Below are positions 23,125 through 30,913 of a stretch of DNA of 31,723 bases, one piece after another; positions within the stretch are counted from its first letter, which is position 1; each line of letters starts with the position of its first letter. The stretch spans positions 1 through 31,723 of IMG/VR virus record IMGVR_UViG_3300030117_003082; one strand, 5' to 3'. Source of the stretch: a virus. The notes under the pieces are model-generated. The model saw nothing but the letters and a program-made list of their open reading frames with translations. It did not search any database and was not told where the DNA came from. The position numbers and the translations under genes are program-made.

Positions 23125-24213
23125 ATGGCTATAACAATATCAGACGCTACACCTAGAGTGCAATATACTGCAACAGGAGGACAAACTACCTTTGCTGTTA
23201 ATTTTGAATTTTTTGTAAATGCAGATCTTAAAGTTTATAATGGAACTACATTATTAACTTACGATGCATCTCCTTCGTCAGCTTCTGAATATTCGGTATC
23301 TGGTGCTGGTCAAACAGGAGGAGGATCAATTACATTAGGTGGTGGAGCAACTGTAAATGATAAGATTACTATTTACAGAGATATGTCTATTGCTAGAGCA
23401 ACAGACTTTCCAACATCTGGAGCTTTTCAAGTAGATTCTTTAAATGAAGAATTAGATAAATTAACTGCTATGATACAGCAGGTAGAGAATGATACTAAAT
23501 ATTCTCCTAGATTTTCTCAAACAACTACAACAGGATTTAATTTAACTTTTCCTAATTTAGTAGCTAATAAAGTTTTATCTGCTAATTCAGCAGGTACAGC
23601 TCTTGTAATGGATCAAGAGCTTGGTACATTTAAAGGCAATTGGGCAGCTTCAACAGCTTATGTTGAAAGAGATTTAGTTAAAGATACTTCAAATAATAAT
23701 ATTTATTTATGTAATAGTGCACACACATCTTCAGGTTCACAACCAATTTCATCAAATACGCATGTAGCTAAATGGGATTTAATTGTAGATGCAGCAGCAG
23801 CTTCGACTTCAGCAACTAACGCAGCAACTTCAGCTACAAATGCAGCTTCATCAGCAACAGCAGCAGCAAGTTCTGCTTCAGCAGCATCGACATCTGCAAC
23901 TAATGCAGCGTCATCTGCTACATCGGCAGCATCATCTGCAACTACAGCAGCGTCAGAAGCAACTGCGGCAGCAGCTTCAGCAGCATCTTCAGCTGGAAAA
24001 TTAGATGAGTTTGACGATTTATATTTAGGAGTTAAAAGTTCAGATCCATCAGTTGATAATGATGGTGACGCTTTAACTTCAGGAGATATGTACTATAACA
24101 ATTCTTCTAATGAATTAAAAATTTACGATGGCTCTGTTTGGAGATTAGCAGCTGTCGATACAACAGCATTTGCACAAGCAGGTTTTGCTATTGCAATGGC
24201 GGTGGCATTATAA
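23125..24213 (+). CDS. Tail fibre with T7 gp17-like N-terminus
   Basis: This encodes 362 aa. Residues 1-130 (RVQYTATGGQTTFAVNFEFFVNADLKVYNGTTLLT, then ITIYRDMSIARATDF) match the phage T7 tail fibre N-terminal domain that attaches to the tail. Residues 165-215 (GNWAASTAYVERDLVKDTSNNNIYLCNSAHTSSG) resemble a small sugar-binding module. Residues 222-293 are an Ala/Ser/Thr heptad-like repeat that would form a trimeric coiled shaft. The end has LGVKSSDPSVDNDGDALTSGDMYYN, common in marine phage fibres. The receptor-binding tip is likely supplied by the following genes. Confidence 0.85.
   Translation: MAITISDATPRVQYTATGGQTTFAVNFEFFVNADLKVYNGTTLLTYDASPSSASEYSVSGAGQTGGGSITLGGGATVNDKITIYRDMSIARATDFPTSGAFQVDSLNEELDKLTAMIQQVENDTKYSPRFSQTTTTGFNLTFPNLVANKVLSANSAGTALVMDQELGTFKGNWAASTAYVERDLVKDTSNNNIYLCNSAHTSSGSQPISSNTHVAKWDLIVDAAAASTSATNAATSATNAASSATAAASSASAASTSATNAASSATSAASSATTAASEATAAAASAASSAGKLDEFDDLYLGVKSSDPSVDNDGDALTSGDMYYNNSSNELKIYDGSVWRLAAVDTTAFAQAGFAIAMAVAL
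23789..24000 (+). repeat. Ala/Ser-coding microrepeats in tail fibre
   Basis: A 210-base GCA/TCA-rich stretch (SATNAASSATAAASSA-type units) has units of about 7 codons repeated with variation. It is protein-level repetition inside the fibre gene and also produces a Gln-rich open frame in the +2 frame, which is not a gene. Length changes here would alter the fibre shaft length. Confidence 0.6.
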
Positions 24214-24225
24214 TAAGGAGGACAA

Positions 24226-24558
24226 ATGGCACAAAACTTTAGAAACCAATTAACTCATACTGCAATAGGCACTTCACCTGTAGATATATTAGCACAGGCA
24301 GATACATATGATGCAGTAGTTGGTATTCGTTTAGTTAATGTGGCTTCTTCTGCTATTAATGTAGATTGTTATATCGTTAATAGTAGTAATAATACTTACT
24401 TAATTAAAAATTGCCCATTACCTGCAGGAAGTTCTATTGAGCTTATTGATGGTGGTGCAAAGGTAATTTTAAAATCAGGTGATAAGATTACTGCTAAAAG
24501 TGATACAGCAAGTTCATTAAATACAGTAGTTAGTTTCATTGATAACATTAGTTCATAG
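24226..24558 (+). CDS. Putative tail or virion beta-sandwich protein
   Basis: This encodes 110 aa: RNQLTHTAIGTSPVDILAQADTYDAVVGIRLVNVASSAINVDCYIVNSSNNTYLIKNCPLPAGSSIELIDGGAKVILKSGDKITAKSD. The alternating strands and turn pattern resemble small beta-sandwich proteins found in phage tail-fibre clusters. AAGGAGG lies near the ATG, among the strongest ribosome sites in the window. It stands between the main fibre and adhesin genes, so a role as fibre subunit or tip is likely. No function is confirmed. Confidence 0.6.
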   Translation: MAQNFRNQLTHTAIGTSPVDILAQADTYDAVVGIRLVNVASSAINVDCYIVNSSNNTYLIKNCPLPAGSSIELIDGGAKVILKSGDKITAKSDTASSLNTVVSFIDNISS

Positions 24559-24566
24559 GAGGATAA

Positions 24567-24884
24567 ATGGGATATATAGGATCGAGTCCAGCAGCACAAG
24601 CATTAACAGGAGCTGACATACAAGACGGATCAATTTTATTAGCTGATATAGCTCAATCAGCTAGAGATGATCTTGGTAATACAGATTTATATGGTTTTAA
24701 AAAAACCAATGGAACAGGTAATCAATTAGAAGATTTAGTTATGACTTATACTAATGGAGCAGATGATATTAGTACTGCCACAAATGATGGAACACAAACA
24801 GATTTATATGATGAAAGTTTTTTTAGTAAAAAAGGATTATCATTTTCAGTTAACTCAGATGGGGAGCTTTTAGTTACAGTATAA
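24567..24884 (+). CDS. Hypothetical tail-cluster protein
   Basis: This encodes 105 aa. The N-terminus YIGSSPAAQALTGADIQDGSILLADIAQSARDDL resembles the start of phage tail-fibre subunits (the GADIQDGSI motif). The C-terminus is polar and beta-like. TAGGAGGA precedes the ATG. The stop overlaps the next start. It is likely a fibre-associated structural protein. Confidence 0.6.
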   Translation: MGYIGSSPAAQALTGADIQDGSILLADIAQSARDDLGNTDLYGFKKTNGTGNQLEDLVMTYTNGADDISTATNDGTQTDLYDESFFSKKGLSFSVNSDGELLVTV

Positions 24885-26311
24885 TGGCATTAACAAGAAT
24901 AGGAAATCAAGCAATAACTTTAGACGCAGCAGAGATACCAGATCTTCCTGCTTCTAAAATAACATCAGGAACTTTCGCAGATGCAAGACTTGCAGCTTCA
25001 AATGTAACTCAGCATGTTACAGCAACAGATTTACAACCTGTTAAATCAGATATATCTGCTTTAGCTTTAAGAGAAGCTACTAACGAAAGTTCAGCAGCTT
25101 TTAATTTACCAAATCAATTTATAGATACTTTTGCTACAGATGTATTAGGAACAAAGACAAATGTAGCAGTAGATACAGGTGGATATGTTTCATCAATAAC
25201 TCCTGCAGGATTTGCTAGTAATAGTGCAGCTTTAAAAACTAATTTAAAACACCTTTATACATTTGATAATTCTGTAACAGATATGATGGGTAACCAAAAT
25301 CTTGTTAATTCTCCTGATGGAAGTTCAAATATTACATTTAATTCAAGTACAAAAAAATTAGGTACACATTCAGCATATTTTGATGGTAACCAATATACTG
25401 AATTTGGATTTGACAATGGTAGTGGTTCAGCAGGAGTACCTTATTATCACACTAACAATACTAATGGTTCTTTTCCACCTGCAGCTTTATCAATAGCTTA
25501 TTGGGTTTATTGGACACCTGACAATAGTTCTTGGAATATGATTTTAGATGGGTATAGTCAAAGCACTTCAGCAAAAAGAAATTATATATTTGGAACACAA
25601 GATGACTCTACTGATGGAGTACACGACAAATTTGCAGTTTGGGATGGCTTAGATACTAACTGGGGTAATGCTCAAGATGGTGGTAATTCAACAACTTCAG
25701 GTACAATATCTCAAAGCACTTGGACACACATAATTCAATCTTTAACTTCAACTAAAAAACAAATATTTATAAATGGTACTTTATCATCTACTACAGGTAC
25801 TTATGGATTTGGAAGTGATGGAACTGGTACTCATGTTAGAATAGGTGGTAGAAGTGGTAGCTCTAGTTATCAATTTAAGGGTTATTTAGACCAATTTTGC
25901 ATATGGGATAGAGAAGTAACTCAAACAGATGCTAATAATCTTTACAATTCAGGAAGTGGAAATCTTTTTAGTGCATCTTCAGCAAGTGCAACTGGTACAG
26001 CTATTCAAGCAGCTAACACAGTTGGTTCTGCTAAAACAAAAGTTGGTGGAACAATGCTTTACAAAGACAATCAAGGAACTTGTACTCTAGGAACAGATTT
26101 AAAAATATATTTTACCTGTGATAATTCAAATTGGACAGAAGCATCAAGCTATACTGCAATTACACCTGTTTATTCTACAGGAATTAAACAAGTAAGATTA
26201 GGTGAAACTACTTGTACTTCTGGTACAGATGTAAGATACAAAGCAGTTTGGGCTAATCAATCAGAAGGTTCTAAAGAAACTCAATTACATGGAATAGGAG
26301 TTAATTACTAA
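24884..26311 (+). CDS. Tail fibre/adhesin with LamG-like domain
   Basis: This encodes 475 aa. The N-terminal segment ALTRIGNQAITLDAAEIPDLPASKITSGTFADARLA is a typical fibre-connector start. Residues about 120-340 look like a laminin G / concanavalin-like lectin domain: LKHLYTFDNSVTDMMGNQNL, GTHSAYFDGNQYTEF, LSIAYWVYWTPD, WTHIIQSLTSTKKQIFINGTL, and FKGYLDQFCIWDREVT. It would bind surface glycans of the host. The last part contains repeated beta-strands. It is coupled to genes on both sides by TAATG. Confidence 0.8.
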   Translation: MALTRIGNQAITLDAAEIPDLPASKITSGTFADARLAASNVTQHVTATDLQPVKSDISALALREATNESSAAFNLPNQFIDTFATDVLGTKTNVAVDTGGYVSSITPAGFASNSAALKTNLKHLYTFDNSVTDMMGNQNLVNSPDGSSNITFNSSTKKLGTHSAYFDGNQYTEFGFDNGSGSAGVPYYHTNNTNGSFPPAALSIAYWVYWTPDNSSWNMILDGYSQSTSAKRNYIFGTQDDSTDGVHDKFAVWDGLDTNWGNAQDGGNSTTSGTISQSTWTHIIQSLTSTKKQIFINGTLSSTTGTYGFGSDGTGTHVRIGGRSGSSSYQFKGYLDQFCIWDREVTQTDANNLYNSGSGNLFSASSASATGTAIQAANTVGSAKTKVGGTMLYKDNQGTCTLGTDLKIYFTCDNSNWTEASSYTAITPVYSTGIKQVRLGETTCTSGTDVRYKAVWANQSEGSKETQLHGIGVNY

Positions 26312-26853
26312 TGCCTTATGTAGGACGACCAATAGATGCAGGTGATTTTAAAGTAATAACTTTAAGCGAATCATTTGATGGATCAAGAGTAGATTTTACA
26401 ATGTCGGAGTCAGTAGGAACTCCTCATCAATTATTAGTTATATTATCAGGAGTACTACAACATTGGAATGATGCATTTTCTGTAGATGGTACTACGCTTA
26501 CATTTAGTTCTGCACCTGCAAATGGTGAAACAATTAAAATATTAAAATTAGGATCTGTATTATCACCTAATGTACCTGCTTCTAATACAGTAGGAACGGC
26601 TCAACTATCAACAACTGGAGTAGCAGAAGATAAAATATTTAAAGTTAATGCTTCTAATCAATGGGAATTAGCTACATTACAAGGTGGCAATATAACAACC
26701 GAAGGAAGTTTTTTTTCTAACTATAATGCAATAACAGGAAATGTTACTATTACTGCAAATAATACAACAAACAATTTTTTAAAAGGCCCTATTACAGTTA
26801 ACGCTGGTAATACATTAACTATAGCAGGTTCTGGAACATTAGATATTATATAA
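26311..26853 (+). CDS. Tail fibre protein
   Basis: This encodes 180 aa: YVGRPIDAGDFKVITLSESFDGSRVDFTMS, then QLLVILSGVLQHWNDAFSVDGTTLTFSSAPANGETIKILKLGS, a phage fibre domain with alternating strands, and AQLSTTGVAEDKIF. It resembles the start of marine phage fibre proteins. The stop is followed at once by the TGTGCGTT motif. It is part of the adhesin cluster. Confidence 0.65.
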   Translation: MPYVGRPIDAGDFKVITLSESFDGSRVDFTMSESVGTPHQLLVILSGVLQHWNDAFSVDGTTLTFSSAPANGETIKILKLGSVLSPNVPASNTVGTAQLSTTGVAEDKIFKVNASNQWELATLQGGNITTEGSFFSNYNAITGNVTITANNTTNNFLKGPITVNAGNTLTIAGSGTLDII

Positions 26854-26861
26854 TGTGCGTT
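26849..26861 (+). promoter_or_regulatory. TGTGCGTT copy 3, putative promoter
   Basis: TATAAT (26849-26854) followed by TGTGCGTT (26854-26861) overlaps the TAA stop of the previous gene, exactly as at 11669-11681, and lies 37 bases before the next start in a 44-base gap. It may drive the duplicated fibre cassette and downstream lysis genes. No clear -35 is visible. Confidence 0.45.
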
Positions 26862-26897
26862 TTTAATAATATTAATCGGTCTTAAAAAAGGAGCAAT

Positions 26898-27674
26898 ATG
26901 TCAAAAATCAAAGTTAACGAAATTGAAAAAGCATCTGGTAGTGGAATAACAGTTCCTACAGGTACATCATTTACGGTAGTTGATGGAGTGGGAGTAGCTG
27001 GAGGCGGTACAGGTTTAACTTCTTTTACTGCTGGGGATTTATTATATGCAACAGGTTCTACAACTTTAGCAAAATTACCTAAAGGTACAGCAAACCAAAC
27101 TTTACAAATGAATGGAGGTGCAACTGCACCAACTTGGGTTACAGCATCTAGCGGTGGTTTAGTAAAATTAGGTCAAGTAACTGCAAGTGATGATAGTTCT
27201 GTTTCATTAAATGGTTTATTTACATCAGATTATAAAATTTACAAAATATTTGGTCGTGAAATTGTTGGAGCATCAGATAATAAAGCCTTACGATGTAAAT
27301 GGAGAAATTCGGGAGGTTTAATATCTTCTGCTTATTACAATTCTCATTCTGGTATTTATAATAATAGTAGTACAAATAATGCTTTACTTAATAGACAATG
27401 GAATGGCGATCATATGAATATTGGTTTAAATGGTTTAGATCAATCAAATCAATATGGTATGGATTTTGAAATGAATATCTATGATCCACAATCAAGTACA
27501 AGACATAAAAATCATATGGGTTTTACTACTCATGATGTTTATGACCAAACATTAATTTATTCTTATACTTTCGGTGGATATTTAAATAATACAGGAACAA
27601 TGACAGGATTAGATTTTTATATGGATAGTGGAAATATAAACGGAATATTTACTTTATATGGAATTAAAAATTAA
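26898..27674 (+). CDS. Tail fibre, cassette copy 1
   Basis: This encodes 258 aa. A fibre-like N-terminus (SKIKVNEIEKASGSGITVPTGTSFTVVDG) and a GGTGLTSFTAGDLLYATGSTTLAKLPKG hinge are followed by a C-terminal domain, from about residue 95, that starts VKLGQVTASDDSSVSLNG and reaches DYKIYKIFGREIVGASDNKALRCKWR, ending GIFTLYGIKN. That domain is homologous to the C-terminal half of the fibre at 27921. GGAG precedes the ATG. It is likely a receptor-binding tip. Confidence 0.75.
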   Translation: MSKIKVNEIEKASGSGITVPTGTSFTVVDGVGVAGGGTGLTSFTAGDLLYATGSTTLAKLPKGTANQTLQMNGGATAPTWVTASSGGLVKLGQVTASDDSSVSLNGLFTSDYKIYKIFGREIVGASDNKALRCKWRNSGGLISSAYYNSHSGIYNNSSTNNALLNRQWNGDHMNIGLNGLDQSNQYGMDFEMNIYDPQSSTRHKNHMGFTTHDVYDQTLIYSYTFGGYLNNTGTMTGLDFYMDSGNINGIFTLYGIKN

Positions 27675-27688
27675 TAAGGAGATAAATT

Positions 27689-27916
27689 ATGCCAACTAAA
27701 GCAATAGCAGATAAAGAAAATCCTAATGGTATCAAAGTCGAAATGACTGCTGAAGAAATATCACAAAAAGAAACTGATGATGCACAAGGTATTATTGATT
27801 CTGAAAATGCAAAAACAGCTAGAGAAGCACATCAAAATTTAAAAGCTAGTGCTAAAGCTAAACTTGTAGCAGGAGAACCATTAACAGATGAGGAGGCAGA
27901 CACTATAGTCTTGTAA
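27689..27916 (+). CDS. Small fibre-associated protein, copy 1
   Basis: This encodes 75 aa. The C-terminal 29 residues (LKASAKAKLVAGEPLTDEEADTIVL) nearly equal those of the gene at 28793, while the N-terminal part differs apart from a shared MTAEE segment. It follows a fibre gene and has AAGGAG before the ATG. The layout recalls fibre assembly chaperones, but there is no sequence proof. The function is unknown. Confidence 0.7.
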   Translation: MPTKAIADKENPNGIKVEMTAEEISQKETDDAQGIIDSENAKTAREAHQNLKASAKAKLVAGEPLTDEEADTIVL

Positions 27917-27920
27917 TATT

Positions 27921-28784
27921 ATGGCAACAGTAAATTTAGGAAGAATTAAACCAGTATTTAGAGGAGCATATTCAGGATCAACTGCTTATGTTGTGGACGA
28001 CATTGTAACTTCAGGTGGAAGCTCATACATTTGTATTCAAGCTCATGGAGCTGGTACACAAGCTGTTAACCAAACTGCTTATTGGACTCAAATGGCAGCA
28101 GGTGGTACTGATGTAGGAACTGTAATTACTACACAAGGTGATGTACTTTACAGAGATGGTAGTGGATTACAAAGATTAGCGAAACCTGCTTCTGATATGT
28201 ATTTAAAAAATACATCAGGAGGAGTTTTATCTTGGGCATCTTTAGCATCTGACTGGGTAAAAATTGCTCAAACAAATGTAACAAGTTCTACAAGTGCAGT
28301 AGATTTTATTAACGGCACAGGGGGAGTTGTTATCGACTCCACATACAGAATTTATAAACTTTTATGTTCTGCTCACCCCGTTACTAACGGTGATGAATTT
28401 AGAATAAGGTTAATTAATGGTGGTTCAAATGTAAGAACATCAGGTTATTTAACTGAAGCTCATAGGTCATATTATTCAGGTGGAACATCAAGAGGTGCTG
28501 AAACAAATTACTTTTTAAGAACTCTTGGTGGAACTCAAAATACAAGTGAGCAAAGAGCAAACTTTGAATGTACTTTTTATAATATGTCAGACGCAGACCA
28601 TAATACCACAGGATTTGCAAATTTCTGTCAAGTAGATGGAAGTGGTAATAGTGAAGACCAAGTCAATCAAGGAACTTCAGGTGGTGTATATGCTACTGCT
28701 GAAGCTCACGATGGAATAAGAGTAATGTTTAATAGTGGTAATATTTCTGCGGGGGAATTTACTTTAATAGGGTTAAAAGGATAA
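27921..28784 (+). CDS. Tail fibre, cassette copy 2
   Basis: This encodes 287 aa. The N-terminal part, VNLGRIKPVFRGAYSGSTAYVVDDIVTSGGSSYICIQAHGAGTQ, resembles a carbohydrate-binding module followed by a DVLYRDGSGLQRLAKPAS hinge like that in copy 1. The C-terminal domain (DWVKIAQTNVTSSTSAVDF, TYRIYKLLCSAHPV, ending GEFTLIGLKG) parallels copy 1. The different N-terminus and similar C-terminus suggest module exchange or duplication. No strong ribosome site is seen before the ATG. Confidence 0.75.
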   Translation: MATVNLGRIKPVFRGAYSGSTAYVVDDIVTSGGSSYICIQAHGAGTQAVNQTAYWTQMAAGGTDVGTVITTQGDVLYRDGSGLQRLAKPASDMYLKNTSGGVLSWASLASDWVKIAQTNVTSSTSAVDFINGTGGVVIDSTYRIYKLLCSAHPVTNGDEFRIRLINGGSNVRTSGYLTEAHRSYYSGGTSRGAETNYFLRTLGGTQNTSEQRANFECTFYNMSDADHNTTGFANFCQVDGSGNSEDQVNQGTSGGVYATAEAHDGIRVMFNSGNISAGEFTLIGLKG

Positions 28785-28792
28785 GGAGAAAT

Positions 28793-28990
28793 ATGTCTAA
28801 AAAAATAGTTAATAATGTTGAAATGGATATGACTGCTGAAGAAGAAGCTCAAAAAGTTACTGACGCAGAAAATTTCCAAAAAGAATTAGACGAAAGACAA
28901 GCATTAAAAGATTTAAAAGCTAGTGCTAAAGCAAAGTTAATTGCTGGTGAACCTCTTACTGAAGACGAAGCAAACACAATCGTATTATAA
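28793..28990 (+). CDS. Small fibre-associated protein, copy 2
   Basis: This encodes 65 aa: MTAEEEAQKVTDAENFQKEL near the start and LKASAKAKLIAGEPLTEDEANTIVL at the end. It is a diverged paralogue of the 75-aa gene at 27689, and each copy lies just after a fibre gene. AAGGAG precedes the ATG. The pairing suggests the small protein works with its upstream fibre. Confidence 0.7.
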   Translation: MSKKIVNNVEMDMTAEEEAQKVTDAENFQKELDERQALKDLKASAKAKLIAGEPLTEDEANTIVL

Positions 28991-29013
28991 GTGAGTTTCT
29001 TATAACTCTTAAA

Positions 29014-29033
29014 CATCCTATTGCAGTAGGATG
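29014..29033 (+). promoter_or_regulatory. Hairpin holding a start codon
   Basis: CATCCTA (29014-29020) pairs with TAGGATG (29027-29033) around a TTGCAG loop. The 3' arm contains the ATG start of the 73-aa gene and the only AGG-like ribosome bases. Folding would hide the start, so translation could be controlled by an upstream ribosome or by the hairpin. Confidence 0.4.
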
Positions 29034-29252
29034 AAATTCATTTTAGTTTTACAAATATGTTCAAGTATGGCTATGCAATGTATGCCACCTATTAAAGCTA
29101 ATGATGTATTATATGATAGTTGGTATGACTGCGGTAAAGCAGGATATAAAAGTGCGTATAATATTATGGAAGAATCTAATAAAGTAGATGTTAATAAAGC
29201 CAAGACACTGATTCAGTTTCGTTGTATAGAAGTTGTAGCTGAAGATACATAG
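29031..29252 (+). CDS. Small secreted or membrane protein
   Basis: This encodes 73 aa. The start (MKFILVLQICSSMAMQCMPPIKA) looks like a short signal peptide or membrane helix, followed by a polar domain with two Cys (DCGKAGYKSAYNI, and FRCIEVV). It sits between the fibre region and the phosphoesterase. It vaguely resembles the 82-aa gene at 31313 in size, Cys placement and N-terminal hydrophobic stretch. A periplasmic role in lysis is possible. Confidence 0.55.
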   Translation: MKFILVLQICSSMAMQCMPPIKANDVLYDSWYDCGKAGYKSAYNIMEESNKVDVNKAKTLIQFRCIEVVAEDT

Positions 29253-29260
29253 GAAAGTAT

Positions 29261-30022
29261 ATGTTTAAAGGACATAGAGTTATTGTCATTGGTGATACCC
29301 ATGACTCTCCAAAGATTCCTCAAGATAGATTTAAATGGATTGGCAAACATATTAAACAATCTAATCCAGATTATATAATTCAAATAGGTGATTGGGCCTC
29401 ATTTGATAGTTTAAGTTATTTCCAAAAAAATTCTACACAAGCTGGTAAATTAAAAGATGCTTATATGGTTGATATAGAATCAATGAGAACTTCTATTGAT
29501 TTGCTAGACAAATATATTGATAACGATTTAATTCCTAGACATTGTACATTCGGTAACCACGAGCAAAGAGTTTATAAATTTGAAGAAAATATTCCTGAAA
29601 TTGCAGGTATGATGAAGAAGGAATTACATAATTCTTTTACATCTAGAAATTGGAAAATTTCTCCATACGGAGCTTTTATTAAAGTAGCTGGAGTTTCATT
29701 TACACATTGTCCACTTAATATTATGGGTAAAGAATATGGTGGTAAAAATTGTGAAATTCAAATAGCTAATGATGCGACAAATGATATTGTTTTTGGACAT
29801 ACCCATAAATATAGGGATTGGAAAGCTCCTAAAATAGGGGATAGAAACTTTGTTAGAATAGTAAATGTCGGATGTGCGTTGCCATTTGGGCATGTTGAGG
29901 AGTATGCAAAGCTAAACCTAACAGGTTGGAGTTGGGGAATAGTTGAATTGGGGATCTGGGATAATCATATTCAGGAAAGTCAATTCATATCAATGGACAG
30001 ACTGGAGAAAACATATGGGTAG
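29261..30022 (+). CDS. Calcineurin-like metallophosphoesterase
   Basis: This encodes 253 aa. The full set of metal-binding motifs is present: GDTH (Asp12, His14), GDW (Asp44), GNHE (Asn99, His100), a His at 149 (THCP) and GHTH (His180, His182). Enzymes of this fold hydrolyse phosphomono- or diesters. Candidate substrates are nucleic acids or cyclic nucleotides, but the sequence does not tell. TAGGA precedes the ATG. It lies between fibres and lysis genes. Such an enzyme could act on host nucleotide signals or DNA. Confidence 0.85.
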   Translation: MFKGHRVIVIGDTHDSPKIPQDRFKWIGKHIKQSNPDYIIQIGDWASFDSLSYFQKNSTQAGKLKDAYMVDIESMRTSIDLLDKYIDNDLIPRHCTFGNHEQRVYKFEENIPEIAGMMKKELHNSFTSRNWKISPYGAFIKVAGVSFTHCPLNIMGKEYGGKNCEIQIANDATNDIVFGHTHKYRDWKAPKIGDRNFVRIVNVGCALPFGHVEEYAKLNLTGWSWGIVELGIWDNHIQESQFISMDRLEKTYG

Positions 30023-30122
30023 AATAAGACAAATTTGGAAAAAGATTAAAGTGGAAATCAGTTTATGGAATAAGAAATTTGTAAATTGGTTATTCGATTG
30101 GAAAAATGGAACAAAGAGATAA
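30015..30122 (+). CDS. 35-residue basic Trp-rich peptide
   Basis: This encodes 35 aa: GRIRQIWKKIKVEISLWNKKFVNWLFDWKNGTKR. It is basic with an amphipathic and Trp-rich pattern. GGAG lies 7 bases upstream of the ATG, which overlaps the phosphoesterase stop. It ends 17 bases inside the amidase gene. The placement just before the endolysin suggests a lysis or membrane-active peptide, which is an inference. Confidence 0.5.
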   Translation: MGRIRQIWKKIKVEISLWNKKFVNWLFDWKNGTKR

Positions 30123-30540
30123 AACAGATACTATTGTAGTACATTGTTCACAGACACCTAAGTCTATGGACATTGGTGTAGAAAAGATTCACGAGTGGCA
30201 TGTTATCCAAAATAAATGGGAGGATGTAGGTTATCATTGGATAGTAAAACGAGATGGAACTATAGAAGTTGCTAGACCTGAAGATATGATGGGAGCTCAC
30301 GCACCCATTGCTAATCATAGATCTATTGCAATTTGTTTAATTGGTGGATCTAAAGATGATGGTAAAGGTTGGGAAAATAATTTTACTAAAGAACAATTTG
30401 AATCTTTAAAAAATAAAATAACTGACATTCAAGATAGATATGAAATTACACATATCATTGGACATCGAGATGTTGATGACAGAAAAGAATGTCCTTCATT
30501 TGATGTAGGGGAATGGGCAAAAGATAATGGCTTGGTTTAG
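30106..30540 (+). CDS. Endolysin: N-acetylmuramoyl-L-alanine amidase (T7 lysozyme-like)
   Basis: This encodes 144 aa, close to T7 lysozyme (151). It cleaves the amide bond between muramic acid and L-alanine in peptidoglycan. Zinc ligands His13 (VVHCS), His120 (IIGHRDV) and Cys129 (KECPSFD) and catalytic residues Tyr43 (GYHW) and Lys127 are all in place, matching T7 lysozyme His17, His122, Cys130, Tyr46 and Lys128. T7 lysozyme also inhibits T7 RNA polymerase. No such polymerase is visible here. It overlaps the small peptide gene before it and the holin after it by 14 bases. Confidence 0.93.
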   Translation: MEQRDKTDTIVVHCSQTPKSMDIGVEKIHEWHVIQNKWEDVGYHWIVKRDGTIEVARPEDMMGAHAPIANHRSIAICLIGGSKDDGKGWENNFTKEQFESLKNKITDIQDRYEITHIIGHRDVDDRKECPSFDVGEWAKDNGLV

Positions 30541-30913
30541 TTTAGCAAAGATGGCTCTCCAGGCAGGAAGCCACATATATAAAAAGCGTCAAGAAACTAA
30601 AATGATGATGGCAGATGCACAACATCATCACGCTGCTAAAATGGCTAAAGGTGAAGTTGAGTATCAAGGTAAATTATTAGAAGCAAGACAATCAGACTGG
30701 AAAGACGAGTTCGTTTTATGCATATTGTCGGCTCCAATTTTAGTACTAGCTTGGGCAGTGATAAGCGATGATCCTGAAGCTATGCAAAAGGTTGAATTGT
30801 TTTTTGAATATTTTTCTACGCTGCCGTCCTGGTTCACAAATTTATGGATCCTTGTCGTTGCGAGTATTTTTGGAATAAAGGGTACACAAATTTTCAGGAA
30901 CGGTAAAAAATAA
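30527..30913 (+). CDS. Probable holin or two-helix membrane protein
   Basis: This encodes 128 aa. There is a basic, His-rich cytoplasmic N-terminus (QHHHAAKMAK), then two membrane helices at about 62-79 (FVLCILSAPILVLAWAVIS) and 103-120 (FTNLWILVVASIFGIKGT), separated by an acidic loop. This is a common layout for class II holins and for related marine phage proteins. It overlaps the endolysin gene directly, which supports a lysis role. Confidence 0.65.
   Translation: MAWFSLAKMALQAGSHIYKKRQETKMMMADAQHHHAAKMAKGEVEYQGKLLEARQSDWKDEFVLCILSAPILVLAWAVISDDPEAMQKVELFFEYFSTLPSWFTNLWILVVASIFGIKGTQIFRNGKK

Noticed and set aside
23789-24004. 71-codon Gln-rich frame
   Set aside because: It is a +2-frame shadow of the Ala/Ser repeats in the tail fibre.
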